Part shown: positions 41,911 through 50,667 of the stretch, piece after piece | Numbering within the stretch: position 1 is the first letter of the stretch | How the letters are laid out: each line of letters begins with the position of its first letter | Origin: Cloacibacillus evryensis DSM 19522 | Lineage (GTDB): Bacteria; Synergistota; Synergistia; Synergistales; Synergistaceae | Direction: 5' to 3' | DNA length: 64,000 nucleotides | Assembly: GCF_000585335.1 (NCBI RefSeq) | Contig: NZ_KK073872.1 | Span: 723,317-787,316 of the forward strand | Notes under the pieces: model-generated | What the model saw: only the letters and a program-made list of their open reading frames with translations | Databases searched by the model: none | Told to the model about the DNA's origin: nothing | Program-made: the position numbers and the translations under genes

Positions 41911-42783
41911 ATGCAGAATAACGATAATTACTGGTGGTACATAACGATAAAATCCGAAGCCAGTCAGGAGGACAACCTCTTCTCTCTCGCGGATATCTCA
42001 GAGAGCATCGGCACGGAGCTGCAGGAGCTTCCTGACGGAAATTCGCGGCTGCGTATGTATTACAGGAGCAACGAGGAGATCTCCGTCTGGAGGACGAAGC
42101 TCATAGAGGCGATGATGGAATTTCCCGGCGTGGAGATCGAGGACTGGGGAAAGATCGAGAATCAGCCGTGGAACGTCGCGGCGGAGGAGGCATTCCCGCC
42201 GCTTCCAGTGGGGCGAGGCCTCGTCGTGCTCGCGCCGTGGCACAAGGGAACGGAGCCCGAGGACCGTCTGGCTCTCTATATCAATCCAGGCAGCGCCTTT
42301 GGCACCGGATACCACGAGAGCACGCAGATAGTCCTTGAACTGCTGGAAAAATATATCCGTCCGGGAATCACCACCGCCGACATCGGCACCGGTTCCGGCA
42401 TTCTGACGATAGGCGCGCTCAAGATGGGCGCCGGGCGCGCATACGCGCGCGACATCGACCCTACGGTCATCGAAGAGGTACGGAAAAACTTTGAACTCAA
42501 CGACCTTGATCTTGAAAATATAGACCTGGCGACGGGGGATCTGCTGAAGGATTTCGACCATACCGCCGACATCCTTACGGCAAACATCCTGCTCGACCCG
42601 CTTACGACAATGGTGGCGGACGTTCCGGCCGTTATCGGCAAAGAGGGAGTCGCGATATTTTCGGGAATGCTCGAAAAAGAGAAGCCGGTCTTCCTCGAGG
42701 CGCTTGCCGCGGCGAAGATGAGAGTGATCGAAGAGCTGGTACGGGGAGAATGGTGGGGTGTCGCTGCCAAGACTGAGGCTTGA
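41911..42783 (+). CDS. prmA: Ribosomal protein L11 methyltransferase
   Basis: 290 residues. An N-terminal substrate domain (WWYITIKSEASQEDNLFSLA) is followed by a class I SAM methyltransferase: GSAFGTGYHEST, TADIGTGSGILTIGALKMGA (about 153-172), DIDPTVIEEVRKN and the NILLDPL catalytic loop. It methylates ribosomal protein L11. AAAGGAG precedes the ATG; a TATAAT box is at 41817-41822. The rsmE gene begins inside its last codons, so the two are translationally coupled. Confidence 0.93.
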   Translation: MQNNDNYWWYITIKSEASQEDNLFSLADISESIGTELQELPDGNSRLRMYYRSNEEISVWRTKLIEAMMEFPGVEIEDWGKIENQPWNVAAEEAFPPLPVGRGLVVLAPWHKGTEPEDRLALYINPGSAFGTGYHESTQIVLELLEKYIRPGITTADIGTGSGILTIGALKMGAGRAYARDIDPTVIEEVRKNFELNDLDLENIDLATGDLLKDFDHTADILTANILLDPLTTMVADVPAVIGKEGVAIFSGMLEKEKPVFLEALAAAKMRVIEELVRGEWWGVAAKTEA

Positions 42784-43480
42784 GCGCTGCACCTTTGATA
42801 ACGGCCTGTGGCATATAGACGCGGAGGAGGCGCACCATCTCGTCCGCGTCCGCCGTTGCTATACGGGGTCGCTTGTAGAGGGACTGCTCGACGGTGAAAA
42901 GATAGAGCTGAAGCTTGAATGTGCCGGGGATTCCGTCTTTGCGCGCGAAATTTCACGCGTCAAAGAAGACGCGGGACTCCCGAAGGTGGAATTGCTGCTC
43001 GGCCTGCTGAAGAACGACCAACTGGACGACGCGCTGCGTTTCTGCGCCGAAACTGGCGTTTACGCGGTCCGCCTCCTGATCTGTGAAAGAAGCGTCCCCC
43101 GTTACGAGGGAGCCAAGCTGGCCGACAAGATGGCGCGCTGGCGCAAAATACTTGACGAAGCGACAAAACAGGCGAGCGCCGCGACGCCTCCGCTCCTGCG
43201 TGAGCCGGTCCCCTTCGCTTCGGCGGACTTTGGCGGCCTTCCCCCGCAGCGCCTCGCCGCGCTGCTCTCGCCGGAGACAAAGCCGCTGCGTGAGATAAAG
43301 ATAGCGCCGCACACCGCGGTCGCCATCGGCCCCGAGGGAGACTGGGCCCCGCATGAAAGCGCCAGGCTGCTTGCGGAGGGCTTTATCCCCGTATCTCTGG
43401 GCCGCCGCATAATGCGCGCGAGCACCGCCGTCGCCGCCGCCTGCGCCGCCGCCGCTATCCTCTACGAAAAGGCCAGATAA
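42758..43480 (+). CDS. rsmE: 16S rRNA m3U1498 methyltransferase
   Basis: 240 residues starting at GTG 42758, overlapping prmA by 26 nt, with GGGGAGAATGGTGGG upstream. N-terminal PUA-like domain (HIDAEEAHHLVRVRRCYTGS type), then a SPOUT knot: LLLGLLKNDQLDDALRFCAE, RSVPRY, AVAIGPEGDWAPHE and SLGRRIMRASTAV. prmA-rsmE is a common bacterial pair. Confidence 0.93.
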   Translation: MSLPRLRLERCTFDNGLWHIDAEEAHHLVRVRRCYTGSLVEGLLDGEKIELKLECAGDSVFAREISRVKEDAGLPKVELLLGLLKNDQLDDALRFCAETGVYAVRLLICERSVPRYEGAKLADKMARWRKILDEATKQASAATPPLLREPVPFASADFGGLPPQRLAALLSPETKPLREIKIAPHTAVAIGPEGDWAPHESARLLAEGFIPVSLGRRIMRASTAVAAACAAAAILYEKAR

Positions 43481-43515
43481 AAACTTTTATACTCTTTTAG
43501 AAATAAGGTAATAGA

Positions 43516-43878
43516 ATGAAATACGCAAAACAGATATTCATCATTTTTCTCGCCACGATGCTTGGCGAGCTGTTCAATTTTTTGCTGCCCCTGCCGGTCC
43601 CGGCCGGAGTATACGGGCTCTTTATCCTGTTGGCCGCTCTCTGTACCGGCCTTGTGAAGCTCCACGACGTTGAGGATTTCGGCAGCTTCCTGCTGGAGGC
43701 GATGCCGATGATGTTCATCCCCGCCGCCGTCGGGCTGATCGAGCAGTTCAACGAAATACGCGGAATCCTCATACCTCTTGCCGTTATCGTTACCGTATCT
43801 ACCGTTGTGGTGATGGCGGCGACGGGAAAAACGGCGGAACTCGCGATGCGGACGAAAGAGGGGCGCGAAACAAAATGA
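43516..43878 (+). CDS. lrgA: LrgA/CidA family membrane protein
   Basis: 120 residues, four predicted helices, with FNFLLPLPVPAGVYGLFILL and FIPAAVGLIEQF typical of LrgA/CidA holin-like proteins. It pairs with LrgB, whose start overlaps its stop by 4 nt. In other bacteria these pairs influence murein hydrolase activity or move small metabolites such as pyruvate; nothing here distinguishes the roles. Confidence 0.88.
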   Translation: MKYAKQIFIIFLATMLGELFNFLLPLPVPAGVYGLFILLAALCTGLVKLHDVEDFGSFLLEAMPMMFIPAAVGLIEQFNEIRGILIPLAVIVTVSTVVVMAATGKTAELAMRTKEGRETK

Positions 43879-44567
43879 GAGATTTCATCTCGTCCTCGGC
43901 CTACTTTGGCCTTGCGCTCAGCGTCGGAGCTTACATTCTCGGTTCCATCCTGCGCAGGCGCTTTAACTATGCCGTCTTCAATCCGCTGCTGCTCGCCGTC
44001 GTCCTCATAATCTCGCTGCTCTCGCTCTGCGGCATCCCCTACAAAAGCTACGACCACGGCGCGAAATACCTGAGTTATTTTCTCACGCCGGCTACCGTCT
44101 GCCTCGCGCTGCCGCTATACCGTCAGCGCGGCCTGCTGAAAGAGTACGCGGCGGCCATTCTTTGCGGCATCGCGGCGGGAGTGGCGGCCAGCGCCGCGAG
44201 TATCTTCGTCATAGCCAGGTGTTGGGGGCTGAGCCGCACCGTCTACGTGACCCTGCTGCCGAAATCGATAACCACGGCGATAGGCATGGGCGTCAGCGCC
44301 GAGGCGGGCGGCATCGTCACCATCACAGTGGTTTCGATAATAGCCACGGGGATACTGGGAAACATCGTAGCCGAACCGGTGATGAAGATCTTTCGCATAA
44401 CCGACCCGGTGGCGAAGGGGCTCGCGATCGGAGCCAGCGCCCATGCGATCGGCACCGTGAAGGCGCTGGAGATGGGAGAAGTCGAAGGCGCGATGAGCAG
44501 CCTCGCCGTAGCCGTAGCCGGACTCGCCACGGTACTGGCGGTCCCTCTCGCCGCCGGACTGTACTAA
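43875..44567 (+). CDS. lrgB: LrgB/CidB family membrane protein
   Basis: 230 residues, seven or eight predicted helices. The conserved core is present: LTPATVCLALPLYRQ, TLLPKSITTAIGMGVS, GILGNIVAEPVMKIF and AIGASAHAIGTVKALEMGE. Membrane partner of the LrgA protein. The last gene before a strong terminator. Confidence 0.92.
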   Translation: MRDFISSSAYFGLALSVGAYILGSILRRRFNYAVFNPLLLAVVLIISLLSLCGIPYKSYDHGAKYLSYFLTPATVCLALPLYRQRGLLKEYAAAILCGIAAGVAASAASIFVIARCWGLSRTVYVTLLPKSITTAIGMGVSAEAGGIVTITVVSIIATGILGNIVAEPVMKIFRITDPVAKGLAIGASAHAIGTVKALEMGEVEGAMSSLAVAVAGLATVLAVPLAAGLY

Positions 44568-44642
44568 ACGCCTCCGGGTCGCATTCCGCAGTCGGGAAAA
44601 TAATCACGGCGCGCGCCTTTGGGCGCGGCGCTGAAACGGTAA

Positions 44643-44690
44643 GAGGCCGGAGGCAGGGGAGCTCATGCTCCTCTGCCTCCGGCCTTTTCG
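44643..44690. terminator. Bidirectional terminator between lrgB and ilvE
   Basis: A long stem, AGGCCGGAGGCAGGGGAGC (44644-44662) with GCTCCTCTGCCTCCGGCCT (44667-44685), ends in TTTTC; A-rich on the other side. Confidence 0.88.
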
Positions 44691-44739
44691 CGCGGCGTGA
44701 GCCGCTTGTGTTTTTCAGCGTTGATCCCGCGTTATGCTC

Positions 44740-45810
44740 TTACCGCGCCACTCTCACCGTCCAGCCGAACTTATCTTCGCTGCGGCCGAACTGGAGGTCT
44801 GTCAGGGAGTGATAGAGCCTGAGCGCGAGCGGGCCGCTCTTGAATTCGCCGATAGGATATGTCTCGTCCTCCGTCGCGAATTCGCCGATGGGAGAGATGA
44901 CGGCGGCGGTGCCGGTGCACCAGGCCTCTTCCACGTCGCCGTTTTTGATGCCCTCAAGTATCTCCTCCAGCGTCACGAGGCGTTCTTCGACCTCGACGCC
45001 CCATGATTTCAGCATCTCGATGACGGACTTTCTCGTGATGCCGGGGAGCACCGTCCCCAGCAGCGCCGGCGTCACCACCTTGCCCTTTATCTTGAACATG
45101 ATGTTCATGCCGCCGCCCTCTTCGACGTACTTCTTTTCGACGCCGTCAAGCCAGAGCACCTGCGCGAAGCCTTTGGCCTCGGCGCGCTCTCCCGCGCGCA
45201 GCGAGCCGGCGTAGTTGCCGCCGCACTTCGCAAATCCGGTGCCGCCGCGCACGGCGCGCACATCTTCTTTCTCGATGAATATCTTCACCGGGTTGACCCC
45301 CTCGGGGAAGTAGGGGCCGACGGGGGAAAGGATGATCGCGAAGGTGCATTTTGAAGGCGCGTGCACGCCCAGCTTTTCATCCGTCGCGAAGAGGAAGGGC
45401 CTGATGTAGAGCGTCGTATCCGCTCCCGAAGGCACCCAGTCCTGATCTGTTTTGACGAGCGTCAGCAGCCCCTCCATGAATAGTTCTGGGTCTATCTGAG
45501 GCAGGCACATGCGCTCCGCCGATCTGTTCATGCGGTCGATGTTCTCCTGCGGACGGAAGAGCTGTACCGTGCCGTCGGGGGTCCTGTAGGCCTTCAGCCC
45601 CTCGAATATCTCCGGCGCGTAGTGGAGTACCATCGCCGCGGGCGATATCTCGAATGGGGCGAAGGGTACGACGCGCGGGTCGAACCATCCCTTGCCTTTT
45701 TCATAGTTCATCACGAACATGTGGTCCGTGAAGTATTTTCCGAAGGACAGCTTGTCGCTGTCGGGCTTTTCCTTCGGATGCGTTGTTTTTTCGATCCTGA
45801 TCTCAGCCAT
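44740..45810 (-). CDS. ilvE: Branched-chain amino acid aminotransferase
   Basis: 356 residues, class IV PLP enzyme of the long (eukaryote-like, BCAT type II) subgroup: HYAPEIFEGLKAYR, RPQENIDRMNRSAERM, LYIRPFLFAT, the PLP lysine in GFAKCGGNYAGSL, GGGMNIMF, and GTAAVISPIGE. It transaminates leucine, isoleucine and valine with 2-oxoglutarate. It is the last gene of the buk-vor operon, so here it should supply branched 2-oxoacids for oxidation rather than only for synthesis. Confidence 0.94.
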   Translation of the reverse strand: MAEIRIEKTTHPKEKPDSDKLSFGKYFTDHMFVMNYEKGKGWFDPRVVPFAPFEISPAAMVLHYAPEIFEGLKAYRTPDGTVQLFRPQENIDRMNRSAERMCLPQIDPELFMEGLLTLVKTDQDWVPSGADTTLYIRPFLFATDEKLGVHAPSKCTFAIILSPVGPYFPEGVNPVKIFIEKEDVRAVRGGTGFAKCGGNYAGSLRAGERAEAKGFAQVLWLDGVEKKYVEEGGGMNIMFKIKGKVVTPALLGTVLPGITRKSVIEMLKSWGVEVEERLVTLEEILEGIKNGDVEEAWCTGTAAVISPIGEFATEDETYPIGEFKSGPLALRLYHSLTDLQFGRSEDKFGWTVRVAR

Positions 45811-45827
45811 TTAAATTCCCTCTTTCT

Positions 45828-46391
45828 TTATTGTTTCGCGGTCAGGGATTTGGCAAGCTCCTTGCCCGCTTCGTAAGCTTTGAGGTTGCTTTCGAGGAAT
45901 TGCGGCTTTTTGGCGCCGAGTTTTTCCCTGATCACATTACGCGCGGTCTCATCGGCGATAAAGTCCGAAACCGCGGTCAAAACGCCGAGGAGCACTACGT
46001 TCAGCGCCCTCTCGTTTCCGACGCTCTCGGCGATCCGCGCGGCGTGGACCGGTATCACTCTGATGTCGTCCCTGGCGGCGTGATAGGAGGCCATATCCTC
46101 GTTGTAGATAAGTATACCGCCTTTTTTTACCGTTGGCTCATATTTGTCGAGAGACGGCTGGTTCAGTACGACGACGACGTCGGCCCGCGTCACGAAGGGG
46201 GAGCTGATCTCACCGTCGCTGATCGTCACGCCGCAGTTGGCGGTGCCGCCGCGCATCTCCGGGCCGTACGACGGGAGCCAGGTGACGTGCCGCCCCTCTT
46301 CGATCGCCCCGTAGGCGACGAGCTGTCCGAGCACCATGACGCCCTGCCCGCCGAATCCCGCGCAGAATAGGGTGCGTGTAAAAGTTGTCAT
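45828..46391 (-). CDS. vorC: 2-oxoacid:ferredoxin oxidoreductase, gamma subunit
   Basis: 187 residues, domain III of the PFOR superfamily: FCAGFGGQGVMVLGQLVAYG at the start, PSYGPEMRGGTANC, then a Rossmann-like part. It forms the CoA-handling part of the four-subunit enzyme. 13 nt after vorB and 17 nt before ilvE. The Vor name is inferred from ilvE and buk in the operon; KorC (2-oxoglutarate) is the alternative. Confidence 0.85.
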   Translation of the reverse strand: MTTFTRTLFCAGFGGQGVMVLGQLVAYGAIEEGRHVTWLPSYGPEMRGGTANCGVTISDGEISSPFVTRADVVVVLNQPSLDKYEPTVKKGGILIYNEDMASYHAARDDIRVIPVHAARIAESVGNERALNVVLLGVLTAVSDFIADETARNVIREKLGAKKPQFLESNLKAYEAGKELAKSLTAKQ

Positions 46392-46404
46392 GACGGAGCC
46401 CTCC

Positions 46405-47151
46405 TCACTCGAAATCCCTTTTCACGCCGAGCGGATAATAGGGGATCATATTTTCCACGAGCCAGTCACAGGCCTCCTTCGGGCGCAGCCCCCAGTTGGT
46501 GGGGCAGGTGGAGAGCACCTCGACGAAGGAGAAGCCCTTATTGTCAAGCTGGTTCTGAAAGGACTTTCTGATCGCCCTTTTCAGCGCCGGCAGGTAAGCG
46601 TGCCGCGCCGCGCAGACTCGCTCGACGTACATCGGGGAGGCGAGAGTGGAGAGCATTTCGCTGATCCGCATCGGATATCCGGCCTTTTGCGGGTCGCGCC
46701 CGTCCTGCGTGGTCGTCGTCCTCTGCCCGATCAGCGTCGTCGGCGCCATCTGCCCGCCCGTCATTCCGTAAATCGCGTTATTTATAAAGATGACGGTGAT
46801 GTTCTCCGAACGGTTCGCCGCGTGTACGATCTCCGCCGCGCCGATGGAGGCGAGGTCCCCGTCTCCCTGGTAGGTGAAGATGACCCTGTCGGGACGTATG
46901 CGCTTGAAGCCGGTGGCGATCGCCGGCGCGCGGCCGTGCGGCGCCTCGATGAAATCGGTGTCGATGTAGCCGTACATCAGCGCCGCGCAGCCGACGGGGG
47001 CCACGCCGACCGTCTCCTGCTGGATGTCGAGCTCGTCCAGCACCTCGCAGATCATTCTGTGGACTATGCCGTGCGTGCATCCGGGGCAGTAGTGCGTATG
47101 GACTCCTTTGACCCAGCTTTTCGGCCTCTTGTATATTATCTTTTCAGTCAT
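46405..47151 (-). CDS. vorB: 2-oxoacid:ferredoxin oxidoreductase, beta (TPP) subunit
   Basis: 248 residues. CPGCTHGIVHRM (cluster/TPP entry), VAPVGCAALMYGYIDTDF, the TPP-Mg motif with GDGDLASIGAAEI and NNAIYGMTGGQMAPTT. It binds thiamine diphosphate and decarboxylates the 2-oxoacid. The lack of a full set of cluster cysteines is normal when the delta subunit carries the ferredoxin domain. Confidence 0.88.
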   Translation of the reverse strand: MTEKIIYKRPKSWVKGVHTHYCPGCTHGIVHRMICEVLDELDIQQETVGVAPVGCAALMYGYIDTDFIEAPHGRAPAIATGFKRIRPDRVIFTYQGDGDLASIGAAEIVHAANRSENITVIFINNAIYGMTGGQMAPTTLIGQRTTTTQDGRDPQKAGYPMRISEMLSTLASPMYVERVCAARHAYLPALKRAIRKSFQNQLDNKGFSFVEVLSTCPTNWGLRPKEACDWLVENMIPYYPLGVKRDFE

Positions 47152-47166
47152 CGTCCTTCACCTCCG

Positions 47167-48228
47167 TTATCCGAGGGCGGCGAAAATCTTGCGGCATTCG
47201 TCCTCTATCTCCGCGACGCCGGGGCACATGCCGCCCGAACGTCCGTAGAAGCTGACGGGTATCCGCGACTCTGTCGCCAGTTTGACGTCTTTCAGCATCT
47301 GTCCCCAGTTCATCTCGACATCGAGTATATGCCTGCAGGCGGGAAGCCCCGCGAAATCCATGCGGGGAAAGGGGCTGACCGCGAGCGGGCGGATCAGCCC
47401 CACGCGGAAGCCCTCCGCGCGCATGGCCTCCACCACCGAGCGGGCGATCCTGCCGACCGTGCCGAAGGCGGCGATGACCACCTCGGCGTCGTCGGTGAGG
47501 TATTTTTCACAGGCGGTCTCGTTTTGTTCTATGACGTGCCACTTCGCTTCGAGTTTTTGATTATGCTTTTCCAGCACCTCGGGTGTGAGAAAAAGGCTCT
47601 GTAGAATATTGCGCCGCCCGCGCTCTCTCATGTATCCGGCGGCCCACTCCGCCGGATTTGAGAGATTCCTCGGCTCCTGCGCCGGTATCTCCACGGCCTC
47701 CATTATCTGTCCGATGATGCCGTCGCAGAGGATCATGACCGGATTCCGATATTTCTGCGCCGTGTCGAAGGCCCTCTGCACCATATCCACCGCCTCCTGC
47801 AGCGAGCTCGGCGCGTAGACGATGATGTTGAAATCTCCGTGTCCCATGCCGCAGGTCGCCTGATTATAATCGCCCTGCGAGGGGAGTATGCCGCCGAGCC
47901 CGGGGCCGCCGCGCATGACGTTGACCACGACGACGGGCAGCTCCTGCCCCGCGATGTAGCTCATCGCCTCCGACATCAGCGAGACGCCGGGGCTCGAAGA
48001 GCTGGTCATCACGCGCTCCCCGGTCGCCGCGCCGCCGAGGATCATATTGGAGGCGGCGACTTCGCTCTCCGCCTGTAAATAGACGCCGCCCACCTCAAAG
48101 AGGCGCTTCGACATATATTCCGGTATCTCGTTCTGCGGAGTGATGGGATAGCCGTAGAAATATTTGCAGCCGGCCTGTACCGCCGCCTCCGCGATCGCCT
48201 CGGTGCCCTTCATCAGTACCTTCGTCAT
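47167..48228 (-). CDS. vorA: 2-oxoacid:ferredoxin oxidoreductase, alpha subunit
   Basis: 353 residues. AAVQAGCKYFYGYPITPQNE (pyrimidine-binding domain), SSPGVSLMSEAMSYIAGQEL, GGPGLGGILPSQGDYNQATC and a C-terminal transketolase-C-like domain with GTVGRIARSVVEAM. With VorB it forms the TPP active site. Its start overlaps the end of vorD by 4 nt. Confidence 0.88.
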   Translation of the reverse strand: MTKVLMKGTEAIAEAAVQAGCKYFYGYPITPQNEIPEYMSKRLFEVGGVYLQAESEVAASNMILGGAATGERVMTSSSSPGVSLMSEAMSYIAGQELPVVVVNVMRGGPGLGGILPSQGDYNQATCGMGHGDFNIIVYAPSSLQEAVDMVQRAFDTAQKYRNPVMILCDGIIGQIMEAVEIPAQEPRNLSNPAEWAAGYMRERGRRNILQSLFLTPEVLEKHNQKLEAKWHVIEQNETACEKYLTDDAEVVIAAFGTVGRIARSVVEAMRAEGFRVGLIRPLAVSPFPRMDFAGLPACRHILDVEMNWGQMLKDVKLATESRIPVSFYGRSGGMCPGVAEIEDECRKIFAALG

Positions 48229-48458
48229 GCCGCTCCGCCCCCCTCTTCCTCTCTGAATACGCTTATCACCGCGTCGGGGCAGGTCATGGCGCAGAGGCCG
48301 CAGCCGACGCAGTCATCCGCCTTGGCCGCCTCCACCGGCCGGTAACCCTTGGCGTTTATCCTGCCGGATATGGCGAGGACTTTCCTTGGGCAGGCATAAA
48401 CGCACAGCGAACAGCCCTTGCAGTATTTCTCCGAGATCTCGACTCTGCCTTTGGGCAT
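48225..48458 (-). CDS. vorD: 2-oxoacid:ferredoxin oxidoreductase, delta (ferredoxin) subunit
   Basis: 77 residues from the ATG at 48458; the AAGGATGG stretch upstream is better spaced for it than for the ATG at 48470. Two [4Fe-4S] motifs, CKGCSLCVYACP and CVGCGLCAMTCP, pass electrons to free ferredoxin. First of the four vor genes, followed by vorA with ATGA overlap. Confidence 0.9.
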   Translation of the reverse strand: MPKGRVEISEKYCKGCSLCVYACPRKVLAISGRINAKGYRPVEAAKADDCVGCGLCAMTCPDAVISVFREEEGGGAA

Positions 48459-48505
48459 GTAAAACACCATCCTTTCTATGATATGGCAGAAGATACATAC
48501 CTAAT

Positions 48506-49243
48506 TTAATCCGAGGTTTGACGCTCCCAGGGCAGCAGTATGCGCCGCTTCAGCTCCCAGACGGGGACGCGCCCCTCCAGCAGACGGCGCGCCTCCGCCG
48601 CGAGCTTCTCGTGCGCAATGCCGAAGAGCAGCGGCAGCCCCAGCTTTTCCGCGAAGCCGCTTACCGTGAGGATGCCCCGTGCGCAGTCGGAGGGCTCCGT
48701 ATCATTCATGAAATGCGGATTCGCCACCACGGCGCTTATCCTGAGACCGCCGATCTTTTCCAGCTCGTCCCTCATCGCCGCGACCTCTTTGTATGTCCGC
48801 GTGTGCGTCCTGTAAGGATTTATCACAAAAAGGAGCTCATAGCCGCCGTCCTCTATTTCGCTCTCAAACTGTTTGAGCGCGAAGGCTCCCTGCGCGTCGC
48901 CGCCGATGTCGAGAACGAGCCGCGACCCCTTATCGGATAGCTTTGCCCGCACGTCGGGATTGACGCAGCGAAAATCACCCCAGGTAAGTTCCTTGCGCGG
49001 CATCACCAGCGAGATGTTCTCATCCTCCATCTCCTTAGTCATCGTGCGCAGGCAGAAATAGGGGTTGATGATATCCATGTCAGCGAGATGGATATGCTCC
49101 CCCGCGGCGGCAAAGGCCTTGGCGAGGCTCATCGCAAACTCCGTCTTGCCGGAACCCAGCGCGCCGGTGACAGCCACCGTATGTTCCCAGCGGTGTGAGC
49201 GCAGCAGTTCCGTATTGGCGGTCTCCGCGCTACTCCCGCTCAT
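48506..49243 (-). CDS. P-loop NTPase of unknown role (SIMIBI/MinD-like)
   Basis: 245 residues. Walker A GALGSGKT (27-34), a switch-like ADMDIINPYFCLRT, LVLDIGGDAQGA as Walker B with DxxGG, and FVINPYRTHTRT in place of an NKxD-type loop. It resembles CobQ/CooC-MinD ATPases, which load metals or sort proteins. It overlaps buk by 14 nt and sits 48 nt before vorD, so it is part of the operon. A maturation role for the oxidoreductase would be a guess; no experiment-based name is recognised. Confidence 0.75.
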   Translation of the reverse strand: MSGSSAETANTELLRSHRWEHTVAVTGALGSGKTEFAMSLAKAFAAAGEHIHLADMDIINPYFCLRTMTKEMEDENISLVMPRKELTWGDFRCVNPDVRAKLSDKGSRLVLDIGGDAQGAFALKQFESEIEDGGYELLFVINPYRTHTRTYKEVAAMRDELEKIGGLRISAVVANPHFMNDTEPSDCARGILTVSGFAEKLGLPLLFGIAHEKLAAEARRLLEGRVPVWELKRRILLPWERQTSD

Positions 49244-50306
49244 AGACGAGCGCCTCCTCCTCGCCGCGAAGGACCCGCAGCGCGCCCTCCGCGAGCGCCT
49301 GCATCTCTCCCTCGCCGGGGATGCGCATCAGCGGCGCGATCCAGCCCACGCGCTCCTCTATCATCGCGCAGAGGTCTTCGTCGAAGGCGAGGCCGCCTGT
49401 GAGGATTATCATCTCAACTCTGCCGCAAAGCGCCGCGGCGCGGGCGGCGATCTCGCCGGATATCTGGAGCGCGAGCGCCCTCACCAGAAGCGCCGCCCTC
49501 TCGTCGCCGGATTTCACGAGCGCCATGATCTCTCTGAAATCGTTCGTTCCCAGATAGGCGCGGAGGCCGCCTCCGCCGACGATCTTTTTCTTAATTTCGT
49601 CAAAGGTGTATCTGCCTGAGAAGCACATGCGGACGAGATCAAGCATATGCAGGGTCCCAGCGCGGTCCGGCGTCATCGGTCCGTATCCTCCCAGCGCGTT
49701 GTTGACGTCGATGACCCTGCCGCTGCGGTGCGCTCCCACCGTTATGCCGCCGCCGATATGCGCGACGATGAAGCTGCATTCCTCAACCCTTTTGCCTAGC
49801 TGCGCGGCGGCCCGGCGCGCGACGGCTTTCTGGTTGAGCGCGTGGAAGATGGAATATCGCGGTATCTCCGGCATGCCGCTGATGCGCGCCTCGGGGATCA
49901 TCTCGTCGACCACCACCGGGTCCACGGTAAACGCGGGTTTTCCTCCGGCGTCATCGGCGAGGCGCGAGGCCATTATCGCACCCAGGTTGCTGGCGTGAGA
50001 GCCATACCTGTTGGAACGCAGGTCCGCAAGCATCGCCTCGTTGACCGTCCATGTGCCGCCGCTGATTGGATGGAGCAGGCCGCCGCGGCCGACGAAAGCC
50101 GCGATATCCTGAATACAGGCAGACTTTGAAGCCAGAAAAGCCAGTATCGCGCCGCGGATCATCTCCTCGGCTTCGCGGTCGAGCGAGGCGTAACCCATAG
50201 CGCAGCCGGGAGGGTAGTCTATGTTTTCCGTCCATAACGCCCGCGCCTCTTCGAACATTGCCGCCTTTATTCCGGTAGTCCCCGGATTGAGAGCGAATAT
50301 CCTCAT
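49230..50306 (-). CDS. buk: Butyrate/branched-chain fatty acid kinase
   Basis: 358 residues, ASKHA (acetokinase) fold: N-terminal ALNPGTTGIKAAMF, VGRGGLLHPISGGTW, FIVAHIGGGITVGAHRSGRV (phosphate loop), VNNALGGYGPMTPDRAGTL and ILTGGLAFD. It makes ATP from acyl phosphate and ADP. In this operon the acyl groups would be isobutyryl, isovaleryl and 2-methylbutyryl. The phosphotransacylase (ptb) that must supply the acyl phosphate is not in the window. First gene of the operon. Confidence 0.9.
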   Translation of the reverse strand: MRIFALNPGTTGIKAAMFEEARALWTENIDYPPGCAMGYASLDREAEEMIRGAILAFLASKSACIQDIAAFVGRGGLLHPISGGTWTVNEAMLADLRSNRYGSHASNLGAIMASRLADDAGGKPAFTVDPVVVDEMIPEARISGMPEIPRYSIFHALNQKAVARRAAAQLGKRVEECSFIVAHIGGGITVGAHRSGRVIDVNNALGGYGPMTPDRAGTLHMLDLVRMCFSGRYTFDEIKKKIVGGGGLRAYLGTNDFREIMALVKSGDERAALLVRALALQISGEIAARAAALCGRVEMIILTGGLAFDEDLCAMIEERVGWIAPLMRIPGEGEMQALAEGALRVLRGEEEALVYERE

Positions 50307-50526
50307 CTTGTCACCTTCTCCGCTTTAATTTTTTTATGTGTTAAACAGAATTTAAATAAAATATTATTTATAAGTTTTTATCTAATCTATTTGTTTTTAT
50401 TTTATTAAGATATTTAAGATTTTCACAAATATAAAATGCTATATTTTATGATATATCATGAGTATTTTAAATATATAATTCAGAAATCCAAGTGTTTCAT
50501 TTGTAATTGTATAATTCTTAAAATTC

Positions 50527-50555
50527 ATGCTATGCTAAAAATCAACAAAAGTCAA
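50527..50555 (-). promoter_or_regulatory. Promoter of the buk-vor-ilvE operon
   Basis: On the minus strand TTGACT (50555-50550), a 17-nt spacer and TAGCAT (50532-50527). It leaves an AT-rich leader of about 210 nt before buk with no recognisable riboswitch. Confidence 0.62.
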
Positions 50556-50609
50556 GTGCCTATTTTGCCGCGTTAAGGAATGTCAAGCGGGTGGTTGTGC
50601 GATATGGGA

Positions 50610-50658
50610 AAAGACGGCGGAGCCTTTCTGCCGTGAGAGGCTCCGCCGTCTTTGAGTT
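50610..50658. terminator. Terminator of the etfBA-FAD oxidase operon
   Basis: AAAGACGGCGGAGCCT (50610-50625) pairs with AGGCTCCGCCGTCTTT (50638-50653). It lies just downstream of the minus-strand oxidase gene and has T-rich sequence on the minus-strand side. Confidence 0.85.
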
Positions 50659-50667
50659 TTTTGCCGC

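Noticed and set aside
46336-47604. 422-codon plus-strand frame across vorC, vorB and vorA
   Set aside because: Shadow of three recognised minus-strand genes in GC-rich DNA; no family resemblance.
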